Shown here: piece by piece, positions 1 to 7,422 of the stretch | Numbering within the stretch: the first letter of the stretch is position 1 | How the letters are laid out: the number at the start of each line of letters is the position of its first letter | DNA from: an uncultured Alistipes sp. | Lineage (GTDB): Bacteria; Bacteroidota; Bacteroidia; Bacteroidales; Rikenellaceae | Length of the DNA: 51,658 bases | Direction of reading: 5' to 3' | Assembly (NCBI GenBank): GCA_900768015.1 | Contig: CAAGBI010000037.1 | Coordinates: 1-51,658, forward strand | The notes under the pieces: model-generated | Seen by the model: the letters and a program-made list of their open reading frames with translations, nothing else | Database searches by the model: none | Told to the model about the DNA's origin: nothing | Made by a program: the position numbers and the translations under genes

Positions 1-358
1 AGACTATATTCGTCGTTTAGATGCTTGCATGCTCTATCTCGAGGCAACGCAAGGCTGGGAGTATATAAAGAACTTTAGACTCAACGACACTGACGCGCTT
101 GCCACCTTCCAGCGTGGGGATACCGAAGGCGTATATATGTGTGCTTCGGAGGAGGTGCGAGCAAAACTGCGTGAGGCAGAGATTGGCTCTATTGACGATA
201 TTGTAGAGGTTTATCGCAACCACCATCACCCCAAAACGCAACCATGGCCCTATGACCACGCTCTGGTGCAAGCGCTAATATCATATTTTGGTGTATATGT
301 CAAGTGCCACCACCCCAAGGCGTATGAGATATTTATGGCAGGACTATCGGAGAATTAG
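1..358 (+). CDS. 3' end of an unknown protein (partial)
   Basis: The reading frame is open from base 2 to the TAG at 356-358, so this is the C-terminal part (about 118 residues) of a gene that begins outside the window. The internal ATG at 29 should not be taken as the start, because the frame continues upstream of it without a stop. The peptide is soluble and mixed alpha-helical in look, with many His and aromatic residues (NHHHPKTQPWPYDH) and no signal peptide or membrane segment in the visible part. I do not recognise a family. A TAnnTTTG promoter for the next gene lies just after its stop. Confidence 0.6.
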   Translation, partial: DYIRRLDACMLYLEATQGWEYIKNFRLNDTDALATFQRGDTEGVYMCASEEVRAKLREAEIGSIDDIVEVYRNHHHPKTQPWPYDHALVQALISYFGVYVKCHHPKAYEIFMAGLSEN

Positions 359-369
359 AAATTATTTTG

Positions 370-377
370 TAAATTTG
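370..377 (+). promoter_or_regulatory. Bacteroidota-type -7 promoter element
   Basis: TAAATTTG matches the Bacteroidota -7 consensus TAnnTTTG and lies 24 nt upstream of the ATG at 402. No clear TTG element is seen 19-21 bp upstream, so this is a weaker prediction than several others in the window. It would drive the nuclease-like gene and probably the metallophosphoesterase 15 nt behind it. Confidence 0.45.
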
Positions 378-401
378 TAGAAACCATCCTAAATAAACAT
401 T

Positions 402-1184
402 ATGAAAACGACCATGTATCGCGATGAAAGAATATGTCATCTCGAGAAATACGCAGAAAATATGCCTATCTATGGCATATATAAGGGAAAGCCCTATTCT
501 CACATACTAAAAATTGATAGATTTAACAAAAGACAAATTGTAAGTTGTTATAATATTATTCAGGGTGTTAGTAGCGATCTTCTCCCATTGAGTTTACATA
601 GATTTGCTCATCATCTTAACTCTTCGCAGATTCTATGCTACAACTTCTTTAGGCCAATGCTCACTGAGAGTGGCAGAGCAACGGAGAAGCTCGTAACTTT
701 GCTTGAAAAATATGGAATCAAAATAGCACTCGACAGTGAATGTACATTTGAGTATAACGATGGTGCGGGTGATGGCACCGAGTTCGACTTTCATATAAAT
801 AGTGGAGAGGTTGAAGTCTTTTTTGAGATAAAATATACAGAGCAAGGTTTTGGTAGAGCTAATGATGATGATAAGCACAAAAAGAAGTTTGAAGAAATTT
901 ATAAAGGCAACCTGCTTAATAAAGAGAAGTGTCTAATAGAAAAACCTGGTTATAAGGAATTTATTAGAGATTACCAATTATACCGTAACGCTATTCGTAT
1001 AACTAATAAGAACAAATTCCTGATATTATTATATCCAAAAGCCAATGGTGTGGTGCATAAACAAGCTGATACTTTCATCAGAGATAAAATTAATAATATA
1101 TACAAGGAGAATGTAAAGGCGTTACATTGGGAAGATGTGATTTCTGATAAAAATTGTGAACTCTATTGTAAATATTTTGGATAA
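402..1184 (+). CDS. PD-(D/E)XK-type nuclease-like protein
   Basis: This 260-residue protein has a candidate PD-(D/E)XK nuclease core. GDGTEFDF (residues 124-130) supplies acidic residues Glu127 and Asp129, and EVFFEIKYTEQGF (138-150) contains the E-x-K pair Glu142/Lys144 at the end of a predicted beta strand. The N-terminal 100 residues carry a Tyr/His-rich region, and the C-terminal half is Lys-rich. The layout recalls the PGN_0703-like family of putative restriction endonucleases, which is recognition by motif, not by search. There is no signal peptide. The gene is plainly more AT-rich than its neighbours (runs such as AATTTATAAAGG, many ATA/AAA codons), which suggests horizontal acquisition. 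A metallophosphoesterase follows 15 nt downstream, probably in the same transcript. A role in cleaving foreign DNA is inference only. Confidence 0.6.
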   Translation: MKTTMYRDERICHLEKYAENMPIYGIYKGKPYSHILKIDRFNKRQIVSCYNIIQGVSSDLLPLSLHRFAHHLNSSQILCYNFFRPMLTESGRATEKLVTLLEKYGIKIALDSECTFEYNDGAGDGTEFDFHINSGEVEVFFEIKYTEQGFGRANDDDKHKKKFEEIYKGNLLNKEKCLIEKPGYKEFIRDYQLYRNAIRITNKNKFLILLYPKANGVVHKQADTFIRDKINNIYKENVKALHWEDVISDKNCELYCKYFG

Positions 1185-1199
1185 GAATAATTTGAATTT

Positions 1200-1964
1200 A
1201 TGACGATCCAATACGCCTCTGACCTACATTTGGAGCTTACTCCTAACGCGCGATATGTTAGGAGTAACCCTCTTGATGTTACGGGAGAAGTGCTTGTGTT
1301 AGCAGGAGATATCTGCAACCTTATGGGTGCTATATTGCCTTGCAACGAGTTTTGTGAGTGGGCTTCAGCAAACTATCGGGAGGTGCTAATAGTACCTGGC
1401 AACCACGAGTATTTCCATGACTATGACCTGCTGAAGCACGGCGATAGTTGGAGCAGAGAGATACAGTCGAATGTTCATTATTACCAAAACCGAGTTGTGC
1501 GTATTGACAATGTAGATTTTATCCTCTCTACGCTATGGTCACGCATAGACCCCGAGGCAGAAAGCATCATACACAGAGGTATGCCAGACTTTAGGCAGAT
1601 TATGTACGATGGTCATCGTCTTACTCCTGCCGACTTTAACGCCGAGCACGAGAAGTGCCTGGACTTTATCAAGCGGAGTGTTGCGGAGAGCACCGCCGAG
1701 CATATCGTGGTGGTAACACATCATCTGCCTACAATGGCCGTCGTTACGCCAGAGCATAAGGGCAACTTACTAAATAGTGCCTTCGCAACGGAGTTAGGCG
1801 ACTTCATTGCTGATAGCCGTATCAATGCGTGGATATTCGGGCACTCGCACGCCAACATAGATGCAACAATCGGAAAAACTCGCATTATCTGCAACCAGCT
1901 TGGCTATGTCTACTACCATGAGCACCTCAAAGGATTCGATGGCAGAAGGTATATCGAGTTGTGA
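1200..1964 (+). CDS. Calcineurin-like metallophosphoesterase
   Basis: This 254-residue soluble protein shows the ordered metal-binding motifs of the calcineurin-like phosphoesterase superfamily: SDLHLE (Asp8, His10), AGDICN (Asp37), PGNHEYFHD (Asn68, His69), VTHHLP (about residue 180) and FGHSHAN near the C-terminus. These ligands hold a dinuclear metal centre that hydrolyses phosphomono- or diesters. The substrate cannot be told from sequence. There is no signal peptide, so the protein is cytoplasmic. It lies 15 nt after the nuclease-like gene and is followed by a hairpin terminator shared with the convergent deaminase gene. Pairing with a nuclease would suit a nucleic-acid or cyclic-nucleotide role, but this is inferred from context alone. 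Confidence 0.85.
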   Translation: MTIQYASDLHLELTPNARYVRSNPLDVTGEVLVLAGDICNLMGAILPCNEFCEWASANYREVLIVPGNHEYFHDYDLLKHGDSWSREIQSNVHYYQNRVVRIDNVDFILSTLWSRIDPEAESIIHRGMPDFRQIMYDGHRLTPADFNAEHEKCLDFIKRSVAESTAEHIVVVTHHLPTMAVVTPEHKGNLLNSAFATELGDFIADSRINAWIFGHSHANIDATIGKTRIICNQLGYVYYHEHLKGFDGRRYIEL

Positions 1965-1991
1965 TATACCAAACAGACTTCCACAAACAAT

Positions 1992-2026
1992 AAGAGACTA
2001 CCATGGGCGAACCGTGGTAGTCTCTT
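1992..2026. terminator. Bidirectional hairpin terminator
   Basis: A 12-bp perfect stem (AAGAGACTACCA at 1992-2003 with its complement at 2015-2026) and an 11-nt loop are followed by TGTTTTG. It sits between convergent genes, so it can end transcription of the phosphoesterase (+) and of the deaminase (-). Confidence 0.7.
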
Positions 2027-2047
2027 GTTTTGGGGTTAGGTGGGGCG

Positions 2048-2479
2048 CTATACACCGTCAATCTGTATGCACTCGATGCCTACGCGCTCGAGGAGCTTGA
2101 TGCCGTCGTCGTTGCGATATGGGTCGGCATAGACAACACGCTTGATGCCCGCCTGGATGATTAGCTTTGCGCACTCTATGCAGGGCGATGCCGTAACATA
2201 GAGCGTTGAGCCGTCGCAGTTATTGGCACTCTTAGCCACCTTTGTAATAGCATTAGCCTCGGCATGGAGAACATAGGGTTTCGTTGTGCCCATATCATCC
2301 TCGCAGATGTTCTCGAAGCCCGCGGGTGTGCCATTGTAGCCATCCGAGATAATCATCTTATCCTTGACGAGCAATGCTCCCACCTTACGACGCACGCAGT
2401 ATGAGTTCTCTGCCCACACGCGCGCCATCTGCAAGTAGCGCTTGTCGAACTCGCGCTGTTTCTGCTCCTTATATCCCAT
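2048..2479 (-). CDS. Deoxycytidylate (dCMP) deaminase family protein
   Basis: This 143-residue zinc-dependent deaminase carries HAEAN (His72, Glu74) and PCIECAK (Cys100, Cys103), the zinc and proton-shuttle residues of the cytidine/dCMP deaminase fold. The N-terminal region (YLQMARVWAENSYCVRRKVG) and the SDGYNGTPAGF segment are typical of ComEB-type dCMP deaminases, which convert dCMP to dUMP for dTTP synthesis. I chose the ATG at 2479; an upstream in-frame TTG at 2491 would add four residues and has no support. It lies downstream of secA on the same strand, separated by a 230-bp spacer with a duplicated 70-bp sequence. No strong promoter was found in that spacer, so read-through from secA is possible. 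Confidence 0.88.
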   Translation of the reverse strand: MGYKEQKQREFDKRYLQMARVWAENSYCVRRKVGALLVKDKMIISDGYNGTPAGFENICEDDMGTTKPYVLHAEANAITKVAKSANNCDGSTLYVTASPCIECAKLIIQAGIKRVVYADPYRNDDGIKLLERVGIECIQIDGV

Positions 2480-2501
2480 AGTAGTTTGCAATTAAGTTAG
2501 T

Positions 2502-2571
2502 AAGCGATGGGCTGTACTATGGCGTACTGCCTATTGCTAAGATAATTCGTTAGCGGAAGAAGGTGTGCTGC
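2502..2571. repeat. 70-bp direct repeat, copy 1
   Basis: This 70-bp sequence begins AAGCGATGGGCTGTACTATG and is repeated 126 bp further on with only a few mismatches. Between the copies lies a 56-bp unrelated stretch. It is in the spacer between secA and the dCMP deaminase gene. A 68-codon minus-strand frame runs through both copies, but its peptide is merely duplicated with the DNA and shows no sign of being a gene. Confidence 0.85.
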
Positions 2572-2627
2572 ACCTCTTGAAAATTTGTTGTCAGAGTAGT
2601 GCAGATACTTTCGCTCGGCGAATTTCG

Positions 2628-2697
2628 AAGCGATGGGCTGTACTATGGCGTACTGCCCATTGCTGAGATAATTCGTTAGCGGAAGTAGATGCGCTGC
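2628..2697. repeat. 70-bp direct repeat, copy 2
   Basis: Second copy of the AAGCGATGGGCTGTACTATG repeat, ending 13 bp before the secA stop codon. The mismatches cluster in the second half. Together with copy 1 it makes up most of the 230-bp space between secA and the deaminase gene. Confidence 0.85.
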
Positions 2698-2709
2698 TAT
2701 CACAACAAA

Positions 2710-5700
2710 TTACAACTTGCCGTGGCAATGCTTGTACTTCTTGCCTGAGCCACAAGGACATGGGTCGTTGCGACCTACGCTCTTATCAACCTTGATAGGT
2801 GCAGTTGTAGACTTCTCGCCCTGACCTGCCGCTGCTGCTGCCGCCATGCGCGATGCCTGAAGCTTGTTGACATCAATCTTCGCCTTCTGCTCGCGTGCCT
2901 CCTGCATATTCTCGGAATTAGCCTCGCGAACAGCGATACCACCCTTGTTTATGAGTGCCAACACATCGCGGTTGATGTTCTCCAACATCTTCGAGAAGAG
3001 CTGGAACGACTCGAGCTTGTAGATGAGCAATGGATCCTTCTGCTCGTATGTCGCATTCTGCACGCTCTGGCGCAAGTCGTCCATCTCGCGCAAGTGCTCA
3101 CGCCATGCGTCGTCGATAGTTGTGAAGAGTGCTATCTTTGCGAATACGCGGTATATCTCCATGCCGTCAGTCTCCTTGCACTTAGCCAACTCTACGGGCA
3201 CGGTGAAGCGTAGGCGGCCATCGGTGATGGGGAATGCGATGCGCATATCCATGTGGTCCTCGCGCTCCTTGTATATCTTCTCCATTGTTGGGCGCACGGT
3301 GTCGGCAACCATCTTGGCCTTACGCTCGTAGTATGTAGCAAGGTCGTTGACAATAGCCTCGACAAGCTGCTTGGGCTTCATAGAGTTGTACTCCGCCTCC
3401 GACACAGTGAAGTTGAGTGCCACCTCGCGCATAAGCTCAAATTTGAAGTCCTCGTATGTTGCGCCCTCGTTCTGCTCGACGAACTTCTCGGCATAGTCGT
3501 AGCGCAAGTTGTTCATGTCGATATCGAGGCTCTCGCCATAGAGCGCATGACGACGACGAGTGTAGATAACCTCACGCTGCGAGTTCATAACATCGTCATA
3601 CTCCAACAAGCGCTTACGCACACCGAAGTGGTTCTCCTCGACCTTCTTCTGTGCACGCTCGATAGCCTTAGACATCATACCTGCCTGGATAACCTCGCCA
3701 TCCTTAAGACCCATACGGTCCATCATAGAGGCGATACGCTCCGAGCCGAAGAGGCGCATGAGCTTATCCTCGAGCGATACGAAGAACTGCGATGAGCCGG
3801 GGTCACCCTGACGACCCGCACGACCACGCAACTGACGGTCTACACGACGGCTCTCGTGGCGCTCCGTGCCGATGATAGCCAAGCCACCACGCTCCTTAAC
3901 CTCGGGTGTAAGCTTAATATCGGTACCACGACCCGCCATGTTGGTTGCGATAGTCACCTGGCCGCTATGACCCGCCTCGGCAACAATCTGTGCCTCGAGG
4001 GCGTGCTGCTTAGCGTTCAACACATTATGCTTGATGCCGCGCAACTTGAGCATACGGCTCAACAGCTCCGAAATCTCGACAGATGTAGTACCCACCAAGA
4101 CGGGGCGGCCCTCCGCAACGAGGCGCTCAATTTCAGCGATTACGGCGTTATACTTCTCGCGCTCGGTCTTATACACGAGGTCATCGCGGTCATCGCGAAT
4201 GACGGTCTTGTTTGTGGGGATAACTACAACATCAAGTTTGTAGATGCTCCAGAACTCCGATGCCTCGGTCTCGGCGGTACCGGTCATACCCGCGAGCTTG
4301 TGGTACATACGGAAGTAGTTCTGCAAGGTGATGGTTGCGAAGGTCTGCGTTGCATCCTCCACCTTAACATTCTCCTTCGCCTCGATAGCCTGGTGCAAGC
4401 CATCCGAGTAGCGACGGCCCTCCATGATACGACCTGTCTGCTCGTCGACAATCTTAACCTTGTTGTCGATAAGCACATACTCCACCTCCTTCTCGAACAT
4501 GAAGTATGCCTTGAGCAACTGGTTCATCGTGTGCACACGCTCAGCCTTGACTGCGTAGTCCGCGATGAGTGCATCCTTCTCCTTAGCACGCTCCTCTGCC
4601 GAGAGCTGCGAGTGGTCAATCTCCGCAACACGAGCACCGATGTCGGGCAACACGAAGAAGCCCTCCTCGTTAAAGCGCTTTGAGGCAAACTCGTGGCCCT
4701 TATCGGTAAGGATAAGTGAGTTCATCTTCTCATCGTGTACCACGAAGTTGTCGTCGGTAATCTCGTGCATGCGCTTCTCGTTGTCCTGCATGTAGAAGTT
4801 CTCGGTCTTCTGCAAGAGCACCTTCACGCCAGGCTCAGAGAGGAACTTGATGAGGGCCTTATACTTAGGCATCGCCTTGTAGGCACGCAACAAGAGCTTA
4901 CCCGCCTCGTCGTTCTTACCCTCGTTGTAGAGGCGCTTAGCCTCGGCAACATCTGCTGACGACATCTTGCTCTGAAGGTCATAGATATACTTTGCTGCGG
5001 GCTGGTACTCGGCAAAAAGTTGGTCGCTACCCTTGGGCACAGGACCAGAGATGATAAGAGGAGTACGAGCATCGTCGATAAGCACCGAGTCGACCTCATC
5101 GACAATTGCGAAGTGGTGCTTGCGCTGTACGAGGTCCTTGGGTGCGTTGGCCATGTTATCACGCAAGTAGTCGAAGCCGAACTCGTTGTTCGTACCGAAG
5201 GTAATATCAGCCATGTAGGCCTTGCGACGCTCCGCAGAGTTGGGGCGTGTGTTGTCGATGCAAGCCACCGAGAGGCCATGGAACTGATACATAGGACCCA
5301 TCCACTCGGCATCACGACGCGCGAGGTAGTCATTCACAGTCACCACATGCACACCCTTATGTGCCAAGGCGTTGAGGAATACGGGGAGTGTTGCCACGAG
5401 GGTCTTACCCTCACCCGTTGCCATCTCTGCGATGCGACCCTTGTGCAATACGACACCACCAAAGAGCTGCACATCGTAGTGTACCATATCCCACTTGATG
5501 ACATTACCACCCGCGGTCCACTGGCTGCTGTAGATAGCCTTGTCGCCATCGATGCGCACCAAGTCCTGACGCTCGGCTGCGAGGTTGCGGTCGAAGTCGT
5601 TGGCAGTAACCACCACCTCGTCATTCTCGGCAAAGCGGCGCGCTGTGTCCTTCATGATTGCGAATGCCTCGGGGAGGATCTCCTCAAGACGCTTCTCGAT

Positions 5701-6003
5701 ATTATCGTCGATGCGCTTAGTGAGCATCTCTATCTCTGCCGAGAGGCGCTCCTTCTCCTTGAGCGTTGTTGTGGGGCTCTCGAGGAGCTCCTTATCCTTT
5801 ACGATTGTAGCCTCATCCTCGGCGATGAAGTCGGTGATAGACTTACTTAAGGCCTGTGAGCGAGCACGCAACTCATCGTTCGAGAGCTTCTCAATAGTGG
5901 GATAGATAGCCTTAATCTTCTCCACATAGGGGATAATCTCCTTGCGGTCCTTATCGGCCTTTGAGCCGAAGAACATCTTAATTACTTTTGATAAAATATC
6001 CAT
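2710..6003 (-). CDS. secA: Preprotein translocase ATPase SecA
   Basis: SecA is the ATPase motor that drives unfolded preproteins through SecYEG. The 1097-residue protein has Walker A MATGEGKTLVATLP (about residues 194-207), a DEAD-like DEVDSVLIDDARTPLIISG block near residue 300, MTGTAETEASEF, ATNMAGRGTDI, GTERHESRRVDRQLRGRAGR, the helical scaffold/wing region, and a C-terminal zinc-binding tail CPCGSGKKYKHCHGKL that binds SecB or ribosomes. It is roughly 200 residues longer than E. coli SecA. Extra charged helical sequence occurs at about 60-110 and in the nucleotide-binding/preprotein regions, as is usual in Bacteroidota. It has its own promoter (-7 box at 6102-6109) and a leader of about 90 nt. 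The efflux operon upstream ends 170 bp away. Confidence 0.98.
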   Translation of the reverse strand: MDILSKVIKMFFGSKADKDRKEIIPYVEKIKAIYPTIEKLSNDELRARSQALSKSITDFIAEDEATIVKDKELLESPTTTLKEKERLSAEIEMLTKRIDDNIEKRLEEILPEAFAIMKDTARRFAENDEVVVTANDFDRNLAAERQDLVRIDGDKAIYSSQWTAGGNVIKWDMVHYDVQLFGGVVLHKGRIAEMATGEGKTLVATLPVFLNALAHKGVHVVTVNDYLARRDAEWMGPMYQFHGLSVACIDNTRPNSAERRKAYMADITFGTNNEFGFDYLRDNMANAPKDLVQRKHHFAIVDEVDSVLIDDARTPLIISGPVPKGSDQLFAEYQPAAKYIYDLQSKMSSADVAEAKRLYNEGKNDEAGKLLLRAYKAMPKYKALIKFLSEPGVKVLLQKTENFYMQDNEKRMHEITDDNFVVHDEKMNSLILTDKGHEFASKRFNEEGFFVLPDIGARVAEIDHSQLSAEERAKEKDALIADYAVKAERVHTMNQLLKAYFMFEKEVEYVLIDNKVKIVDEQTGRIMEGRRYSDGLHQAIEAKENVKVEDATQTFATITLQNYFRMYHKLAGMTGTAETEASEFWSIYKLDVVVIPTNKTVIRDDRDDLVYKTEREKYNAVIAEIERLVAEGRPVLVGTTSVEISELLSRMLKLRGIKHNVLNAKQHALEAQIVAEAGHSGQVTIATNMAGRGTDIKLTPEVKERGGLAIIGTERHESRRVDRQLRGRAGRQGDPGSSQFFVSLEDKLMRLFGSERIASMMDRMGLKDGEVIQAGMMSKAIERAQKKVEENHFGVRKRLLEYDDVMNSQREVIYTRRRHALYGESLDIDMNNLRYDYAEKFVEQNEGATYEDFKFELMREVALNFTVSEAEYNSMKPKQLVEAIVNDLATYYERKAKMVADTVRPTMEKIYKEREDHMDMRIAFPITDGRLRFTVPVELAKCKETDGMEIYRVFAKIALFTTIDDAWREHLREMDDLRQSVQNATYEQKDPLLIYKLESFQLFSKMLENINRDVLALINKGGIAVREANSENMQEAREQKAKIDVNKLQASRMAAAAAAGQGEKSTTAPIKVDKSVGRNDPCPCGSGKKYKHCHGKL

Positions 6004-6101
6004 ATCTTACTGTTTGTTATTAGCACTGTTAGCCATGCTTAAAGCACACTCTTAAGTGTGGTGCGCCCGCACACATCACGCGCGCACTCACATATAACGC
6101 A

Positions 6102-6109
6102 CAAAGATA
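6102..6109 (-). promoter_or_regulatory. secA promoter, -7 element
   Basis: On the minus strand this reads TATCTTTG (consensus TAnnTTTG). A TTTG lies 18 bp further upstream (6128-6131). The implied leader before the secA ATG at 6003 is about 90 nt and contains a small hairpin (CACACT/AGTGTG) near 6043-6058. Confidence 0.55.
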
Positions 6110-6174
6110 TGAAAAAATATTCAATCCACAAAGCGTAAAGGCTGCGTTTTCGCCATTCTCAACACATTTACACT

Positions 6175-7422
6175 CTATTTGCACACCACATAGTCGTATG
6201 CCGCGACCGCAACAGCATAGTCATACTGCGCAGAGATAACATTGGTGTATATCTGCAGCCAGCTCAACTGCGCCTGCAAGACATCCAAAATCGTGGCGAG
6301 ACCCTCACCATAGGAGTAGGTGCTTATAGCGAGGTTCTCCTCGGCTATGGCGAGGTTGCGCTGTGCCGTAGCCACCCTATCGTTCGTCGAGCGGAGGTTT
6401 GTCCACGCATCGCTCTCGTCGAGAGTTATCCTATCTGTAACCGACGCCACGGAATTTACCCTGCGCAGGTAGTCACTACGCGCTGCAGAGACGGCATGCT
6501 TACGCTCCCCGAAGTGATATATCGGCGTTGAAAACGAGAGCATCACACCACCATCAAGGCGTGTGCCACCACCCTTGACATGAGGCGTATTGGGTTGCAA
6601 CAAAGCATAAGCACCCACCTCTATCTGAGGCAGATACTTCGCCCGCGCAGCACGAATACCCCAAAAGGCCTGCGTAGCCTCCAACTCCGAGGCATTATAG
6701 TCGGGATGTCGCGATATGATATGCTCAATACTCTCCCTTTCGGGCATCGGCATAGGCTCAAATATAGACCCCGACAACAGCACCTCCGTAGTAGCATCAA
6801 AACCTCTCAACAGGTTAAAGTTATGCAGTGCTATATCACGCTTTTGTTTAGCCTCAGAGAGCTGATACTCCGCATCACTAAGGCGCGACTCTACCTGCAG
6901 CAAGTCACTCTTGGAGATGTAGCCCTCGTTATAGCGCTCGGCAACCACATCGCGCAGCGAGCGCACTATGTCGACATAATCTGTAAGAGCCTCATGATAG
7001 CCCTCGGCACGCGACAGCGACCAGTAGGCAACCTCGGCAGTATAGCGCACAAGGAGTTCGGCCGCCATCTGACCATATTCCGAGATGTCCGAAGCCAATT
7101 CCGCCCGCTTTGCCGCAGCACGCACCTCGCCACCACGGAATATAGGCTGCGATATATCCAACTGCGTGAGCCAGCTCCACCTACGCCCCACAGCTGGGTT
7201 GCGCACATCGATATTCAGTTCGCGAGCAAGACTGAAGAATGGGAGATAGCCCTTGCGTGCCGCCACCTCTCGTTCATGCGCCCCTTGCCTCGCAAACTCT
7301 GCATCTTGCAACTCATGGCTATACGCCAGCACACTCTCACGGTACTCCTCGAGCGACACTTGTGCCCACAGCATAGATGGAGCGATGGTTGATATAATCG
7401 TGATTAAGACTTTGCGCATCAT
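6175..7422 (-). CDS. TolC-family outer-membrane efflux channel
   Basis: This 415-residue protein has a cleavable signal peptide (MMRKVLITIISTIAPSMLWA, then QVSLEEY) and the long alternating helical repeats of outer-membrane efflux proteins. Visible pieces are SDLLQVESRLSDAEYQLSEA and the second-repeat counterpart YSYGEGLATILDVLQAQLSW. The trimer forms the outer-membrane exit duct of the RND pump encoded just upstream. Its start overlaps the stop of the RND gene (ATGA), so the two are translationally coupled. It is the last gene of a probable tmk-doxX-adaptor-permease-tolC transcript. Confidence 0.93.
   Translation of the reverse strand: MMRKVLITIISTIAPSMLWAQVSLEEYRESVLAYSHELQDAEFARQGAHEREVAARKGYLPFFSLARELNIDVRNPAVGRRWSWLTQLDISQPIFRGGEVRAAAKRAELASDISEYGQMAAELLVRYTAEVAYWSLSRAEGYHEALTDYVDIVRSLRDVVAERYNEGYISKSDLLQVESRLSDAEYQLSEAKQKRDIALHNFNLLRGFDATTEVLLSGSIFEPMPMPERESIEHIISRHPDYNASELEATQAFWGIRAARAKYLPQIEVGAYALLQPNTPHVKGGGTRLDGGVMLSFSTPIYHFGERKHAVSAARSDYLRRVNSVASVTDRITLDESDAWTNLRSTNDRVATAQRNLAIAEENLAISTYSYGEGLATILDVLQAQLSWLQIYTNVISAQYDYAVAVAAYDYVVCK

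Noticed and set aside
2497..2703. A 68-codon minus-strand frame over the 70-bp repeats
   Set aside because: It begins and ends in repeat DNA, duplicates itself and has no start signal.
3253..5905. Several long plus-strand open frames opposite secA (for example 3856-4683 and 5020-5850)
   Set aside because: They mirror the biased codon use of secA in the other strand; their peptides show no domain or start signals.
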